From: Dendrophyllia cribrosa | Taxonomy: Eukaryota > Cnidaria > Anthozoa > Scleractinia > Dendrophylliidae | DNA: 64,000 nt | Assembly (NCBI GenBank): GCA_024195265.1 | Contig: JAJLRJ010000011.1 | Coordinates: 21,493,402 to 21,557,401, forward strand | Reading direction: 5' to 3' | In this document: positions 22,594-33,760 of the stretch, in pieces | How positions within the stretch are numbered: the stretch's first letter is position 1 | How the letters are laid out: the number at the start of each line of letters is the position of its first letter | Notes under the pieces: generated by a model | Told to the model about the DNA's origin: nothing | The model's database searches: none | The model's input: the letters and a program-made list of their open reading frames with translations, nothing else | Program-made: the position numbers and the translations under genes

Positions 22594-22835
22594 CCCCATT
22601 CACACCAACGCTTAAACATGTTTAAATGTTGTTTAGTTTAAAACAGGTTTAGAAAAATATCTCCTAACCTCCCGTAATATTTGGAGTGAAATCTTTACTA
22701 AAAGAAACTTTATTGACTTTATTACCATTCCAGGTAGTTTGAGTCATATACATTTAAAAATGTTCAAGATAGAGACTAAAAACCGAGTTAAACTAAACAA
22801 CATTTAAACATGTTTAACCGTTGGTGTGAATGGGG
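22594..22835. mobile_element. MITE with CCCCATTCACACCAACG ends
   Basis: Inverted arms of about 45 bp (CCCCATTCACACCAACG, then ACATTTAAACATG-like palindromic words) frame a short AT-rich centre. A target duplication is not convincing. It lies against the eroded left edge of the second Harbinger. Confidence 0.75.
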
Positions 22836-23543
22836 CATAAGTTGCGTCGTCTAAGAAACGCCTAGCGGGTGTTAATTAGAGCCAAATAAGGCGCTAAAAC
22901 GCGGGAACACGTCTCGGGGACGTGTAGCTGTGGTCAATTTCTGTTTCGTTCACATGAGGGGGGCTGTAGCAGGCGCCTGTATCGGAGGCGCGCAGCAGGG
23001 ACAACATCAAATTGCGCACATACATTCGCAACTGCAGCCATTACATGTCCCGGGGACATGAAGCCGCAGTCAAATCCTGTTCTATACATACCAGTGGAAA
23101 TGCAGCAGGCGCTTTTATAAGGAGCTCACAGCAGGGACAAAACTTATTTACGCACACACATTCGCAACTTCAGTTATTACGTGTCCCAGGGACATGCAGC
23201 CGCAAGGTGTCGCACTGTCTGATTTCTTCGTGCAACACGATTTCACACGATGTTTTGACACTGCAACATGTCCCGCCAAAGTTCATTTGGTCGAACTTCA
23301 TGCGACATGTTTCAGCAACGAATGTTGCCAAAAGGACGTTTTTTCTCGTGTGAACAGCTCGGGAGCGTGCGCCTGCAGCTTACTGGGAGATTTAACCAAT
23401 CACAGGCAGCGAAAAAATGGGAATACAATACTTTCATTCGTTCGTACTTGTGATAAACACACAATTGGACGAAAATAGATGGATAATTACATTGTGTTGA
23501 AATGCAATAAATAAGGGAGCAACGTTTATTCAGTTGACTAGTC

Positions 23544-24832
23544 ATGATGGCGGTGCGTGAAGTTGCCAGAAAGCGTAATAAGTTCATGTTGCTGATTTTG
23601 ATGCAGCTTTTAGACGACGACCCTCCTGCCTCTATTGAACGACGAGTGTGGACTCGCGAGTGGATAAAACGACGAGAGGAATTGGGGGCCTATCATACCC
23701 TGTTTAGAGAATTAGCGGCGGAAGACACCCTTGGGTTTGGCGAGTACATGAGGATGCCTCATGCCAAGTTCCTAGCATTAGTGGAGGCTGTAGGGCCCCT
23801 TTTAACAAAGCAAGAGACTCATATGAGGACATCTATTGCGCCAAACGAAAGAGTTGCCCTCGCTATCAGATACTTGGCAACAGTAGAGACGTTTCAGTCC
23901 CTTTCCTTCCAGTTTCGGATTGGCAAGAGTACTGTGTCTCAGATTGTAATGGAAGTATGCGACACGATTTACCAAGTTTTGGAAAGACAACACTTAAAAA
24001 CGTCCAACACCGTTGAAAACTGGCGCGGAATTGCAACTTCATTCTACTCTAAGTGGAGTATTCCAAATAACGTTGGCGCTATAGACGGAAAACGGATTTT
24101 GATCCAGAAGCCCCCAAGTGCTGGTTCCCATTACCACGACTATAAGGGGAACGAAAGTGTTATTGCGTTGATCATGTCGGGACCGAGTTACGAGTGCCTC
24201 TACGCAGATGAAGGCACCAACGGGCGGAACTCAGACGGACACGCATGGGCACGGTGCTCACTGAAGAAGGCTTTGGACAGCCCAGACAATCCGCTTAACA
24301 TACCTCCTCCTTGCCCATTGCCCGGGGCTAGCAAGGCAGTTCCTTTTGTCATAACAGCAGACGAAGCGTTTTCTTGGCGAGCTACATGCTGAAGCCGTAT
24401 CCTCGAAAGAGCCTTACAGTCGAGGAAAGAATTGCTAATTATCGGATATCTCGAGGACGAAGGATTTCCGAGAACATCCTGGGAATCTTTGGGAATAGAT
24501 GGCGCTGTTTCCGAGCCCCCTTCCTTTTGAGCCCTGCCAAGGTACAGAAAATAACGATGGCCGCACTCACGTTTCACAACTGGCTGAACAGCGACAGATT
24601 CAGTAGGAATGTGTACTGCCCTCCTGGTCTGATTGACAACGAAGATCCTGTCACCGGGGAAATCATCCAAGGCACTTGGAGAGACGACTCTCCTCTCGAA
24701 TCACTCGTATCCCTTCAGCCATCCCTTCAGCACAATTACAACACAGGAGCCAAAGAAATGCGCCAGGAATATACAAGATGGTTCAATGACGAAGGCGATG
24801 TGCCATGGCAAAGGAAAATGTGTGGATTTTAG
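23544..24832 (+). pseudogene. HARBI1-like transposase, one frameshift
   Basis: Two overlapping frames make one HARBI1-type protein of about 430 residues: 23544-24392 and the frame ending at 24832. Motifs in order are NVGAIDGKRI (first D), VITADEAF (second D) and ISRGRRISENILGIFGNRWR (E). The frame changes at about 24372, between ADEAFS and ASYMLKPYP, consistent with loss of one T. This sits only two residues past the second catalytic D. The start ATGATGGCGG follows the inverted repeat directly. The C-terminal DPVTGE tail resembles that of the first Harbinger's transposase, but the two proteins are otherwise quite different. Confidence 0.9.
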
Positions 24833-26476
24833 TGGCTTTGAGTTCTAATCTAGATATAATTGTAATTAATATGTTGACTATGGCATTGTGACAGTTAAAA
24901 TGAAATTTGCGTAGTATGCATTCAAGCGAGAGCAGAGTTTGTAGTTTGCAAAAATAATGATCAGAACACAACATACAAACCGATTTATGTTAGAAATATC
25001 CGTGTGCTAGAAAAAAAAAACATGCAATCCAAATTTGTACCTTTTTCGTTAGAAAACCGACTCTTAATGGACCTTAATGAATTCTCTTGATTGTAAAATG
25101 ATAAATCATTATACAACTCAAAATCTGACAATTAAATTTGGAATTGAAAAAAAGTATCCACGAACTTTTGAAACAGAAACACAAATGGGGTCACTAAAAC
25201 AAGGTTTGTTACTGGTTGCACCGTATGGAACTAAAACCCCAATACAACGCCGGTGTAGCCAATGTTGAGCCTCGTTGCTCATACTAAATTAATTAACATA
25301 GTGAAGAAATTGTTAACAAAAGCGCAAGAAGTCTTTGAAATGCTGCTTCAACACAGTTTTTTATTCATAAAATACAGGGCCTTAGCGCTTATAGGGGCCG
25401 GGTGCATTTTTTTCAAAACAATATGGTGATCATAATAAAACTGTATAAAAAGGCACCTAATCTGCCTCCCAATTTCAACTTGTGTCCCCCTATCCCCACC
25501 CCCAGTTTTCTCAGAGTCTTAATACGTTAAATGGCCCTGATCTAGCCGTTAACCATACAAATTGGAAAAAATAAACGTTCAGGCGTAAAAAAGAAGGGCA
25601 AAAACTAACCGTAATTGTTATTTTACAGTCACGCTTTTTGTCTTTTTAATGTCAATGTCACTTGTCGAGCAATGTAGTCATGCAACTGATTTTTAGGGAA
25701 ATGCTCATTTCAATTAATTTCTACTTAGCTTGAATTAGATGAAATTCACCTTTTCCGCCCAAAAAGATGTGATGTTATTGTACTTTGCACGCGTCAGTAC
25801 CAATTGCTCCCTTACTACTAGACAGTCAGTGACCTACATTTTCACCACTTGAGTGCGAGGTTCCGAGCGCTCGGCGTTTTCCACTAGTTTTTCTTCCAGC
25901 AAAAGTGCTTTGATTTTCGTGAATGTTTTCATGTGTATAATTAAAAGGTAACCATATGACATTTCTCGTTCAATCTGAATTAATTTCTACTTGTGACTTT
26001 TTCAAAAAGCCCAAGATGGCTCGAGCAATTTTGACTTTTTTTGGAAAAACGCACTCAAATAAATTCCAAATTGAAGTCGAAGTCGTATGATTAACGACTA
26101 TACAAACGAACTAAGGCAATACAGGTTTCAAATTTGCATTAGCAACGGCTCATGATAGGTTAGGCGCTTGAACTTCAGGGTTGATATACGTCGGTCTACG
26201 CGAACAATAGACAAGAATGGAAATATTCGACATGCGAAAATTTAAATTACGACGACTGAAAGCAAATACACGAGAAAAACGTTTGTTGTCATTTGATTTT
26301 TTAATCAGTTAATTTACAGGAACAAATGCATTGCGCATAATAATCAGGGTATGCACTAAATGTAATCCTGGAATAGCCCGTTTTTACTTTGAATTTTTTA
26401 TTTTCTAGTCGAAGTCCGGCAGGAGTGATTGGTTCCTGTGAGAGTTTTCAGCACCAAAGGATGGTCGTGACGGTAA
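24833..26476. other. No gene seen; between the convergent Harbinger-2 genes
   Basis: About 1.6 kb of AT-rich sequence holding the 3' ends of both genes. I see no repeat, RNA gene or long frame. Confidence 0.4.
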
Positions 26477-27219
26477 CTATTCGGCAGACTGCATATGTGT
26501 ACCACCATGGAGATATGGATTAAACCCAGGCGGAGTGATGTTGGAAGCGCTAGCATAGCTGGTGTCACTGTAGCTCAAGCCAGAAGCGAGGCTTGAAGGA
26601 TAGTCAACTCTACTGAATACAGGCTGAGTTGAATTTCGAGCGAAACTGGTGCTGTTGGCCTTTTCTATCTCATCTTTTTCCTCAAATTCAAAAAGAACAT
26701 CTGAAATGCACTTCTTCGCTCGCCGAAATGTGGATGGAGCCAGTTTGGACAATGTCAATCCAACGTATTTTCCAAATACATGTGTTTCGTTGGTCTCGTG
26801 TGCAGGGGAGTCGCCTGTAGCAGGGAGTGGCGCTTTAATCGCCACTACTGCTTGCTCAAATAATTCTAGTTTCTTGTTTTCGATGTCATCTCGTTGTTTC
26901 TTTCTGTTTTTCGCTGACGAGTTACCGGCTATCGTGTCGATAGTGTCGTCTGTGTCATCGCAAATGCTGTTGGTGAACTGAAGATGCGCGTAAAACTCCC
27001 ATGAAGACTGATACACGTCATTGGTACCTGAACCGGATGGTTTCTTTTGGACTTTTCCGTGTTCTTGCCTATAGAGCTTGAGCAGGTTCTTCCACTTTCT
27101 CTGAATGTCCTCTTTGGTATATTTATCCTCCAGCTCTTTAGCAAGGCAATCCAAGAGTAGGTCTTTGTTGCTGTTTGTGTGATACTCAGGGATATTGTGG
27201 TTCCATTGGCACTCGTTAG

Positions 27220-27457
27220 TAATGTGGGGAACACGAGATAGACGTCCACACTTTCACAATTTCACGATTTAGATAGATTTATTTCACAGCAAATCACCCC
27301 GCTACACAGGTCCGCAACAATCTAGCCAATCTACACAACCCCAAAGAAGCTAAAAAAAGGGCTATTGTTGTCTGGCTGACATAACAATCCTCATTACGAT
27401 AATCGATCACCGATCACTATCAATCAACAATCACTAATGTTTGTGCAGTTTCCAACA
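27220..27457 (-). repeat. 3' LTR of the BEL/Pao element
   Basis: 238 bp, nearly identical to 32854-33091. In element orientation it begins TGTTGGAAACTGC and ends CCCCACATTA. Confidence 0.93.
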
Positions 27458-27664
27458 CTCTCCCCCATGTGGTTTCTACAAGAAAGCATATGTAAACGGA
27501 AACTTTGAATCTTGAATCCTAACGTAACTGTAACCGAGACTTAATTGTTCATTAAATGTTCTGCACCCCAGTACAAGGTGCTTTGAAACTTCTGCTAACG
27601 AGCTTACAAGTTGGAGCTTATCTATGAATAAACGTCTATTGTCTATTGAGATCATGTTCAGGTT

Positions 27665-30600
27665 CTACATCTCCTCCTCCTGTAAAGTATCTCGAATCCT
27701 CAGGTCTGCAGCAATCGCGGCGTCTCGTTTAGGACGGGGAAGTTGTGGCTCTGGGTTTGGAACTGGGGTATTCTCTTTCTGTTCCAGGATGTCGCACTCT
27801 AGCTCTAATGGGAAAAGATGCTGTACTGGCCTTTCAAGGAAAGACTTCCCTGCACGAAGTTTCGCTGCACGTACGATTCCGTCACGACCCTCGAACAGAT
27901 CTACTATCACGCCCAGCGTCCACTTCCCTCGATTGCTTTCATCTCCACGCACAATGACCACATCACCTACTTTCAAGGTACTCGGCTTGCCACCCACTTT
28001 GCAATTGTGGCGTTCTCTGAGGGCGGTTAAATACTCGCGGGACCAGCGTTTCCAGAGTGCATCTTTACAGGACTTCAGGTATTTTGCTCGCCTGCGAAGA
28101 TCTACATTCTCCTCTCTCCAAGGCTCTTGTTTGGGCAGGCGAATGGATCTCTGGAACAAGAAGGAGGCCGGAGTGAGAAGGGGTAGCTGGACATCTTCTT
28201 CAACATAAGACAGCGGGCGGCGGTTCAGCTGAGTTTCGACCTCAATAACAACTTCGGAGAGTTCCGTCCAGGACAGCCGTCCGCCTCCAATGGTCTTGTA
28301 GAACGCTCGCTTGAAAAGACCAATCAGCCGCTCAAATTGCCCACCCCACCATGGCGCTCTGCTCAAATTGAAACTCCAGGCGATTCCTTCGTCAGATAAA
28401 TAAGAATGGACTTTCTCGTCGCTCTGGATCTGCTTTAACCACCTGGCTGCTCCTACAAAGGTCTTCCCAATGTCAGAAAACACTTTAGCTGGTCTCCCAC
28501 GGCGAGCAACCAGGCGTCGGAAGCTTCCAAGAAAGGTGGTGGTTTCCTGATTTGGTAATACCTCTAGGTGTATGGCTCTTGACAAGCTGCAAGCGTACAG
28601 GACCAGGTAAGCCTTCCCTTCGACCCGTGGCGACTTGCGGTATTTGATTGGTCCAGCGAAGTCTACACCTATGATTTCGAAGGCGCCAGATCCCTCTGTT
28701 CTCTCTCTAGGAAGCAGGCCTGGTGGAGGAGCAGCTTGCGCGACTGCTTGAAATCGTTTACATCCCCAGCAGCTCTTAACCACTTTCTTCGTTAGCTTGC
28801 GAAGTCTTGGTATCCAATATTTCTCTCTAACTTCTGCCATCGTTAGACCGAGCCCTCCATGAAGGGTTCGCTGATGCGCGTGACGTACCAACTTCTCAGT
28901 AAAAAGGGAGTCATCTGGCAAGTAGATGGGGTAACGTCCTTGAATACGCCCACGGCATTCTAGGATTCCCTCCCCGTTTGGATGAAGATTGAGTTGTAGC
29001 TTGTCGCTGTCCACCTTGGGAGTGTTTAGAGCACGTGTCTGGACTCTACGGATCCACCAGTTGGTTCGAGCCTCGATTTCAGCTGTAGTTATCGACCCAG
29101 TAATGCTCGGAGTATTGTGACGAGAATTACCCACGAATCTCGACACCCAGGCACATACTCGTAAGACTTTTCGCAAATCATGTCTTTCGAGTAACTGGTC
29201 AAATTCATCGACTTGCTTCTGGTCAACGGTCACTGCTGCCAACACCTCTCGTACGATCTTTGTCTCTGCTTCAGTAACTTCGCTGGCTGTAGTTGCTGGA
29301 TTCGGTGGCCAAGCGTTCTGGTCTTGCAACCACTTGGGTCCATTCCACCATAATTCGGCATCTGTAACGGAACCCCCGCGGCTCCCGAGGTCAGCAGGAT
29401 TCTGATCAGTCGGCACGTGTCTCCACTCGTTGATCTCGTGATCCTTGATTTTGTTCACGCGATTCGCCACGAATTGTCGGTACTCGCCATTTCCGCGAAT
29501 CCAATGGAGCGCAACGGTGCTGTCAAGCCAGCAATGGACTGATGTCACAGGGAATCCAACTAACGCACGGCGGACGTTATCTACCGAGTTAACAGCCATG
29601 TGTCCCGCAACCAACTCGAGTCTTGGTATGGTCAATCGCTGCTTCGCAAGACGCGCTTTTGCAGCCACCAGTCCTTGTGTTGTTCCGGAGTCTTGTCTAA
29701 CTACTGCGTACACTGCTGCTGCGACACCACGCCCGCTTGCGTCTCTAAATGCATGGAGCTCCACTGCATTGACTGGTTCCCGGTAGGGGGAAAACGCTCG
29801 TGTGACCACTATTTTCTCGGGCAAGTCGCTCTCCCAGCGCTTCCATCTCACTGCAAGGGCATCTGGAAGGGGAGCGTCCCAGGCTTGTTTAAGCTCACAA
29901 GCCTCTCGATAGATAAACTTTCCTTGTAATGTTGTGGGGGAAACTAGACCAAGAGGGTCGTAAATGTGAGCCAACTTTCCTAGAATTCCTCTCTTGGTCG
30001 GCTCCGCTTTCTCTTGAGGGAATGTTATGGCCAGGGTGTCCGCGACTTTATCCCACTTAAGGCCAAGGAGTTTACTTCCTTCTCCAGAGACATTAGCACT
30101 GAACTGCTGCTTGGCGTAGGTTTCTTCGTGGTCAGTGACACTATCGCGAGGGTTTTCTTCCAACTCCGGCTCGTTGGAATGCCATTTGTGCAGCTCAAAA
30201 CCGGCGTCAGAGAAGATTGTCACAGCATCACTCTTGAGCTCTTTGGCTTTTGTGACGGTGGGACCACCAGAAATAAGATCGTCAACATAGAGGCTGCGAA
30301 GAATCTCGGCAACACTCTGTGGCAGATTCTCGCTCCAGCTCTCCAGGTGTTGTTCAATCACTCCTCCTAGCAGAAAGGGTGAGGGTGCAAGCCCAAACAG
30401 CGTCCGTGTAAACCTGAAGACTTGTACTTGCGTAGAATGCTGGTCACGCAACCAATGGAACCTGAGTGCGTCACGCTCCCCCTCTCTGATGCGAACCTGG
30501 AGAAATGCCTTGCGCATGTCTCCAGCAAAGGCCACTGAATGGAATCTTCCACGTACTAAGACATCGTAGATTTTGTTTTGAAGGGGCGGGCCTGGCTCTA

Positions 30601-32821
30601 GGCAGTCATTTAGAGAAGGGGCGTCCTTTGCTCCCCGTGCAGAACAGTCATAAACCACCCGCATTTTAGTAGTTTTAGCAGTTTCTCTAATAACCGCTCG
30701 ATGAGGCATGTAAAACTCCTTTCCTGTAGCTTGCAAAGGTGCAGGCTCAACTACGCCTTCTCTTAGCTGATCCCGGATGATTGCGTCGTATTCGTCGAGC
30801 TTTTCAATGCGGCGCAATTTGGACAGTTGAGTGTGTAGGCGTCGCAGACTTCCCTCCTTGTTGGTTGGGAGTGGTGGGTGATCTCCTTTCCACGGTAGTC
30901 CCGTTTCGTACCAGCCTTTCTCAGGATTTCGGGTGAGCTGTTCCCGAAACTCTTTATACACTTCTAACTGGTCTCCAGCTGGCGAATCGGCTAACCCCAG
31001 CACATCTAAGGCGCACAGCTTCTCATAATCACTCACAGCATCCATGGCTAGAAAACCAGCGCTCAAATCAGCTTCTACTCCTGGAGCCATAAGAGCCCAG
31101 CCAAAACGAGTAAATTCAGCCACGGGTTCTCCACGGCGTCCAACACGCGGTTGCATGCGTGTACGGATCTGCGCGTATTCATTTGCTCCTAGGATGATGT
31201 GAACCGGTAGACGTCTGTCTAATGACTGATCCTCTAACTCGACTCCAATCAGATGAGAGTGGTTAGCAATTCGCTCTGCATACCGAGGGTTGTCAAGCAT
31301 CAGTAACTCCTTTTTTTCAATTAGCGTGACACGCGTGTTTAACGCGAAGTCTCCTTTAACCGCTCGCAGACACAAGTCGTACTCTTGAAGCTTTGTTGTT
31401 GTCACGCCCAACAACGTTGCCACGCGGCGCGTTCCACTTCTAACCACACGCGCTCCGATAAGATCAATCAATGTCGACGACACATACGATTGACTCGCAC
31501 CACTGTCGAGGAGTGCGCGGAATTTCCGGCCATTGACGTCGAGCATGACAACCGGATGGATAACAGACGATCCAGCGACGTTAGTTGTCAAACTGGGCTC
31601 AGATGCTTGTTGACAAAGCGATGTGTGATGTCTTCGCCGACACGTACGGCACGACAACTTGCTCGGACATTTGTTGGCGTTATGTTGACCAGCTGCACAA
31701 TTAAAACAAAGCCTTTTGCTAAATAAAAAAGCCTTTCGCTCCTCAGGCGTAGCAATTTCGCCGCAGTCCGACGAAACATGTTCCGTGCTATCACAATAGA
31801 CACACGAATTGTTGACATGCCGATCCTCCGAAAAGAAAACACGATCACTTAAGGCAGGACGTTTAGAGCTGGTTGTGTTCGTGTCCGTCCACTTGCGTAA
31901 CGCTTCCAACAAATCCTTAAACGACCACGAACGCCAATCACTGTGCACGTGTGAAATGAGCTCACTTCGAAGGAATTCCAATTTCTTCACAAGGACATAA
32001 TACGCCACGCCTTGAACCGATTCAAGCTTTCCCAGCGTTTCAAGACTCTCAATTGTGAAGAGAAGCTTTTCGTAAAACTGGTGAATCTTGGCCACATTTC
32101 GTTCTGTTATCGTTGGTAACTCAAGAAGATTTATGACATAAGCTCCCGCGACCTCGTCTGGGTGACCATATTTTTCTCTTAGATATTTCTTTGCGCGCTC
32201 GTAGCCTTCATCATTAAATGGCAGACCATCAATTGCTTGGCGAACTCTCGGCACCAATAATTCCTTTAAATGAGAGAACTTTGTAACTGCAGGAACGCTT
32301 TGTGAGTCGACCATCGCAGAAAATTGACTTTCAAAACGCATCCAATCGATCACAGTCCCGCTAAAAGGTGTAATGGATAGCTTGGGAAGCTTAACACTAG
32401 ACTTATTCTCTTCCATCTCCTTTTGCTTGACGGCAGCTTGTAACTTTTGATCAAGAAGTTGCTTCTCATGCTCCAGATCTTTTTCATGCATCTCTTCCCG
32501 ATCATGATCCTTTTCCTCCTTGACAATTTGATCATGACCCTTTTGTAATTTGCTTGAGCAATCATCTGCCAGGCGCAAATCCTTCTCGATTTCTTCTGAC
32601 CAAGTTTCGACTTGCTCCTCTGACTCTCCCTGAGAAAACTTCGTTTCTTGGATCGATCCTCTTAGCTGATCTATTTCTCCTGCTAGCGAAACAACAAAGA
32701 TGCGTTGTCGTTCGATGGTTTGTTTGTCGCGGTTTTCGAGGACTTGATCACATTTCTTTATCCTGAGATGTAGAGCCTTTAGCTTCGCATCCAACTCGCC
32801 TAACTGCTTCTTAAGCGACAT
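27665..32821 (-). CDS. BEL/Pao Gag-Pol polyprotein
   Basis: A single frame of 1718 residues from ATG at 32821, only 14 bases past the primer-binding site. Order by motif: coiled-coil Gag-like region (1-130), a DUF1759-type Gag domain (about 140-300), zinc-knuckle-like cysteines (about 340-405) and an aspartic protease with LLDSGASQ (about 435). A reverse transcriptase with YVDDLISGG (about 855) and a Pao-type RNase H/peptidase A17 region follow. After these come an integrase H2C2 zinc-binding part (HAHQRTLHGG, CWGCKRF), an rve core (GVDFAGP, FSDIGKTF, GGQFERL) and a C-terminal DUF5641-like region ending near 1710. Length and order are normal for BEL/Pao. No env-like frame. It would be made in the cytoplasm and packaged into virus-like particles. 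Confidence 0.95.
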   Translation of the reverse strand: MSLKKQLGELDAKLKALHLRIKKCDQVLENRDKQTIERQRIFVVSLAGEIDQLRGSIQETKFSQGESEEQVETWSEEIEKDLRLADDCSSKLQKGHDQIVKEEKDHDREEMHEKDLEHEKQLLDQKLQAAVKQKEMEENKSSVKLPKLSITPFSGTVIDWMRFESQFSAMVDSQSVPAVTKFSHLKELLVPRVRQAIDGLPFNDEGYERAKKYLREKYGHPDEVAGAYVINLLELPTITERNVAKIHQFYEKLLFTIESLETLGKLESVQGVAYYVLVKKLEFLRSELISHVHSDWRSWSFKDLLEALRKWTDTNTTSSKRPALSDRVFFSEDRHVNNSCVYCDSTEHVSSDCGEIATPEERKAFLFSKRLCFNCAAGQHNANKCPSKLSCRTCRRRHHTSLCQQASEPSLTTNVAGSSVIHPVVMLDVNGRKFRALLDSGASQSYVSSTLIDLIGARVVRSGTRRVATLLGVTTTKLQEYDLCLRAVKGDFALNTRVTLIEKKELLMLDNPRYAERIANHSHLIGVELEDQSLDRRLPVHIILGANEYAQIRTRMQPRVGRRGEPVAEFTRFGWALMAPGVEADLSAGFLAMDAVSDYEKLCALDVLGLADSPAGDQLEVYKEFREQLTRNPEKGWYETGLPWKGDHPPLPTNKEGSLRRLHTQLSKLRRIEKLDEYDAIIRDQLREGVVEPAPLQATGKEFYMPHRAVIRETAKTTKMRVVYDCSARGAKDAPSLNDCLEPGPPLQNKIYDVLVRGRFHSVAFAGDMRKAFLQVRIREGERDALRFHWLRDQHSTQVQVFRFTRTLFGLAPSPFLLGGVIEQHLESWSENLPQSVAEILRSLYVDDLISGGPTVTKAKELKSDAVTIFSDAGFELHKWHSNEPELEENPRDSVTDHEETYAKQQFSANVSGEGSKLLGLKWDKVADTLAITFPQEKAEPTKRGILGKLAHIYDPLGLVSPTTLQGKFIYREACELKQAWDAPLPDALAVRWKRWESDLPEKIVVTRAFSPYREPVNAVELHAFRDASGRGVAAAVYAVVRQDSGTTQGLVAAKARLAKQRLTIPRLELVAGHMAVNSVDNVRRALVGFPVTSVHCWLDSTVALHWIRGNGEYRQFVANRVNKIKDHEINEWRHVPTDQNPADLGSRGGSVTDAELWWNGPKWLQDQNAWPPNPATTASEVTEAETKIVREVLAAVTVDQKQVDEFDQLLERHDLRKVLRVCAWVSRFVGNSRHNTPSITGSITTAEIEARTNWWIRRVQTRALNTPKVDSDKLQLNLHPNGEGILECRGRIQGRYPIYLPDDSLFTEKLVRHAHQRTLHGGLGLTMAEVREKYWIPRLRKLTKKVVKSCWGCKRFQAVAQAAPPPGLLPRERTEGSGAFEIIGVDFAGPIKYRKSPRVEGKAYLVLYACSLSRAIHLEVLPNQETTTFLGSFRRLVARRGRPAKVFSDIGKTFVGAARWLKQIQSDEKVHSYLSDEGIAWSFNLSRAPWWGGQFERLIGLFKRAFYKTIGGGRLSWTELSEVVIEVETQLNRRPLSYVEEDVQLPLLTPASFLFQRSIRLPKQEPWREENVDLRRRAKYLKSCKDALWKRWSREYLTALRERHNCKVGGKPSTLKVGDVVIVRGDESNRGKWTLGVIVDLFEGRDGIVRAAKLRAGKSFLERPVQHLFPLELECDILEQKENTPVPNPEPQLPRPKRDAAIAADLRIRDTLQEEEM

Positions 32822-32835
32822 CTTGAGGACTTCTG

Positions 32836-32852
32836 TCCCGTCGGAGGTGCCA
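32836..32852 (-). promoter_or_regulatory. Primer-binding site of the BEL/Pao element
   Basis: Plus-strand TCCCGTCGGAGGTGCCA ends in CCA and lies one base from the 5' LTR, so on the element strand it is complementary to a tRNA 3' end. I cannot assign the tRNA. Confidence 0.75.
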
Positions 32853-32853
32853 G

Positions 32854-33091
32854 TAATGTGGGGAACACGAGATAGACGTCCACACTTTCACAATTTCACG
32901 ATTTAGATAGATTTATTTCACAGCAAATCACCCCGCTACACAGGTCCGCAACAATCTAGCCAATCTACACAACCCCAAAGAAGCTAAAAAAAGGGCTATT
33001 GTTGTCTGGCTGACATAACAATCCTCATTACGATAATCGATCACCGATCACTATCAATCAACAATCACTAATGTTTGTGCAGTTTCCGACA
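32854..33091 (-). repeat. 5' LTR of the BEL/Pao element
   Basis: Promoter-bearing LTR by orientation; 238 bp, bounded by the primer-binding site and by GTTAG. Confidence 0.93.
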
Positions 33092-33577
33092 GTTAGTCTG
33101 GTAAAAAGAAATTAGGGTCTCTGCAAAAAACAAATAAAACAGATTAATATCATTGCGTTACTTTTAAAATTGTCAATTTAGGGGTGGACTATTACAAGTT
33201 GGGGGGAGGGGGGGTCCAGAACTTATAAGACAATTAGCAAATAAATAGAAAATCAATCCTGCACATCCCTGGTAGCCCCCCCCCCCCCCCCCCCCCACCC
33301 ACCAAAAAAAAAAAAACAATCCCACAAAAATATATTGCCATCCCCCCTCCCCCAATTTCTTATGGTGTACCCCTTATGTTCAAAATTTGATCTTGACTTG
33401 AGTTGCACACTCTGCCGCAAACAGTGCTACACTAGCCGCGGATGCTTAGCTTACCACATAAACCAGAAATACACTAAAAATAAGATTCGGAGGTTAAAAC
33501 TGAGCACCATTGTAGGGGTGCCTGTATGTTGTTCGCTGTATGACTGGATTTGCATTTGCTCCCACAAAATCGAATCA

Positions 33578-33760
33578 TACACCTTATTCCAAAATGGCGG
33601 CCATTTTATTATTCTTTTATATCCATGTAAATTAGCCCTCTTGGCCTCGTCAGCATGTGCAAAATACAAAAGAATTTTCAAGTGAAAATGAGGCCATGAG
33701 GTCTAATTAACATGCATATAAAAGAATAATAAATTGCCCGCCATTTTGGAATAAGGTGTA
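33578..33760. mobile_element. Palindromic MITE, copy 2 (AATGGCGGCC-ended family)
   Basis: TACACCTTATTCCAAAATGG is mirrored at 33760. Same family as 4554-4740 (shared TTCTTTTATAT and CTAATTAACAT words). It lies in the intron of the MADF gene. Confidence 0.85.

Larger units (their letters stand above)
27220..33091 (-). mobile_element. BEL/Pao LTR retrotransposon, apparently full length and young
   Basis: LTRs of 238 bp (27220-27457 and 32854-33091) have the same length; I noticed one difference (TTTCCAACA against TTTCCGACA). A duplication GTTAG flanks the element (27215-27219, 33092-33096). A primer-binding site follows the 5' LTR and one 1718-codon frame fills the interior. The near identity of the LTRs and the uninterrupted frame suggest a recent insertion, younger than the Harbinger it interrupts. 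Confidence 0.95.

Noticed and set aside
22835..22901. Left end of the second Harbinger at the MITE border
   Set aside because: No inverted match to the right end at 35205 could be found here, so I did not assign a left terminus or target duplication.
23012..23353. 113-residue frame found at both arms of the second Harbinger
   Set aside because: It occurs twice only because the arms are inverted copies; it has no splice or domain support and lies upstream of the transposase start.
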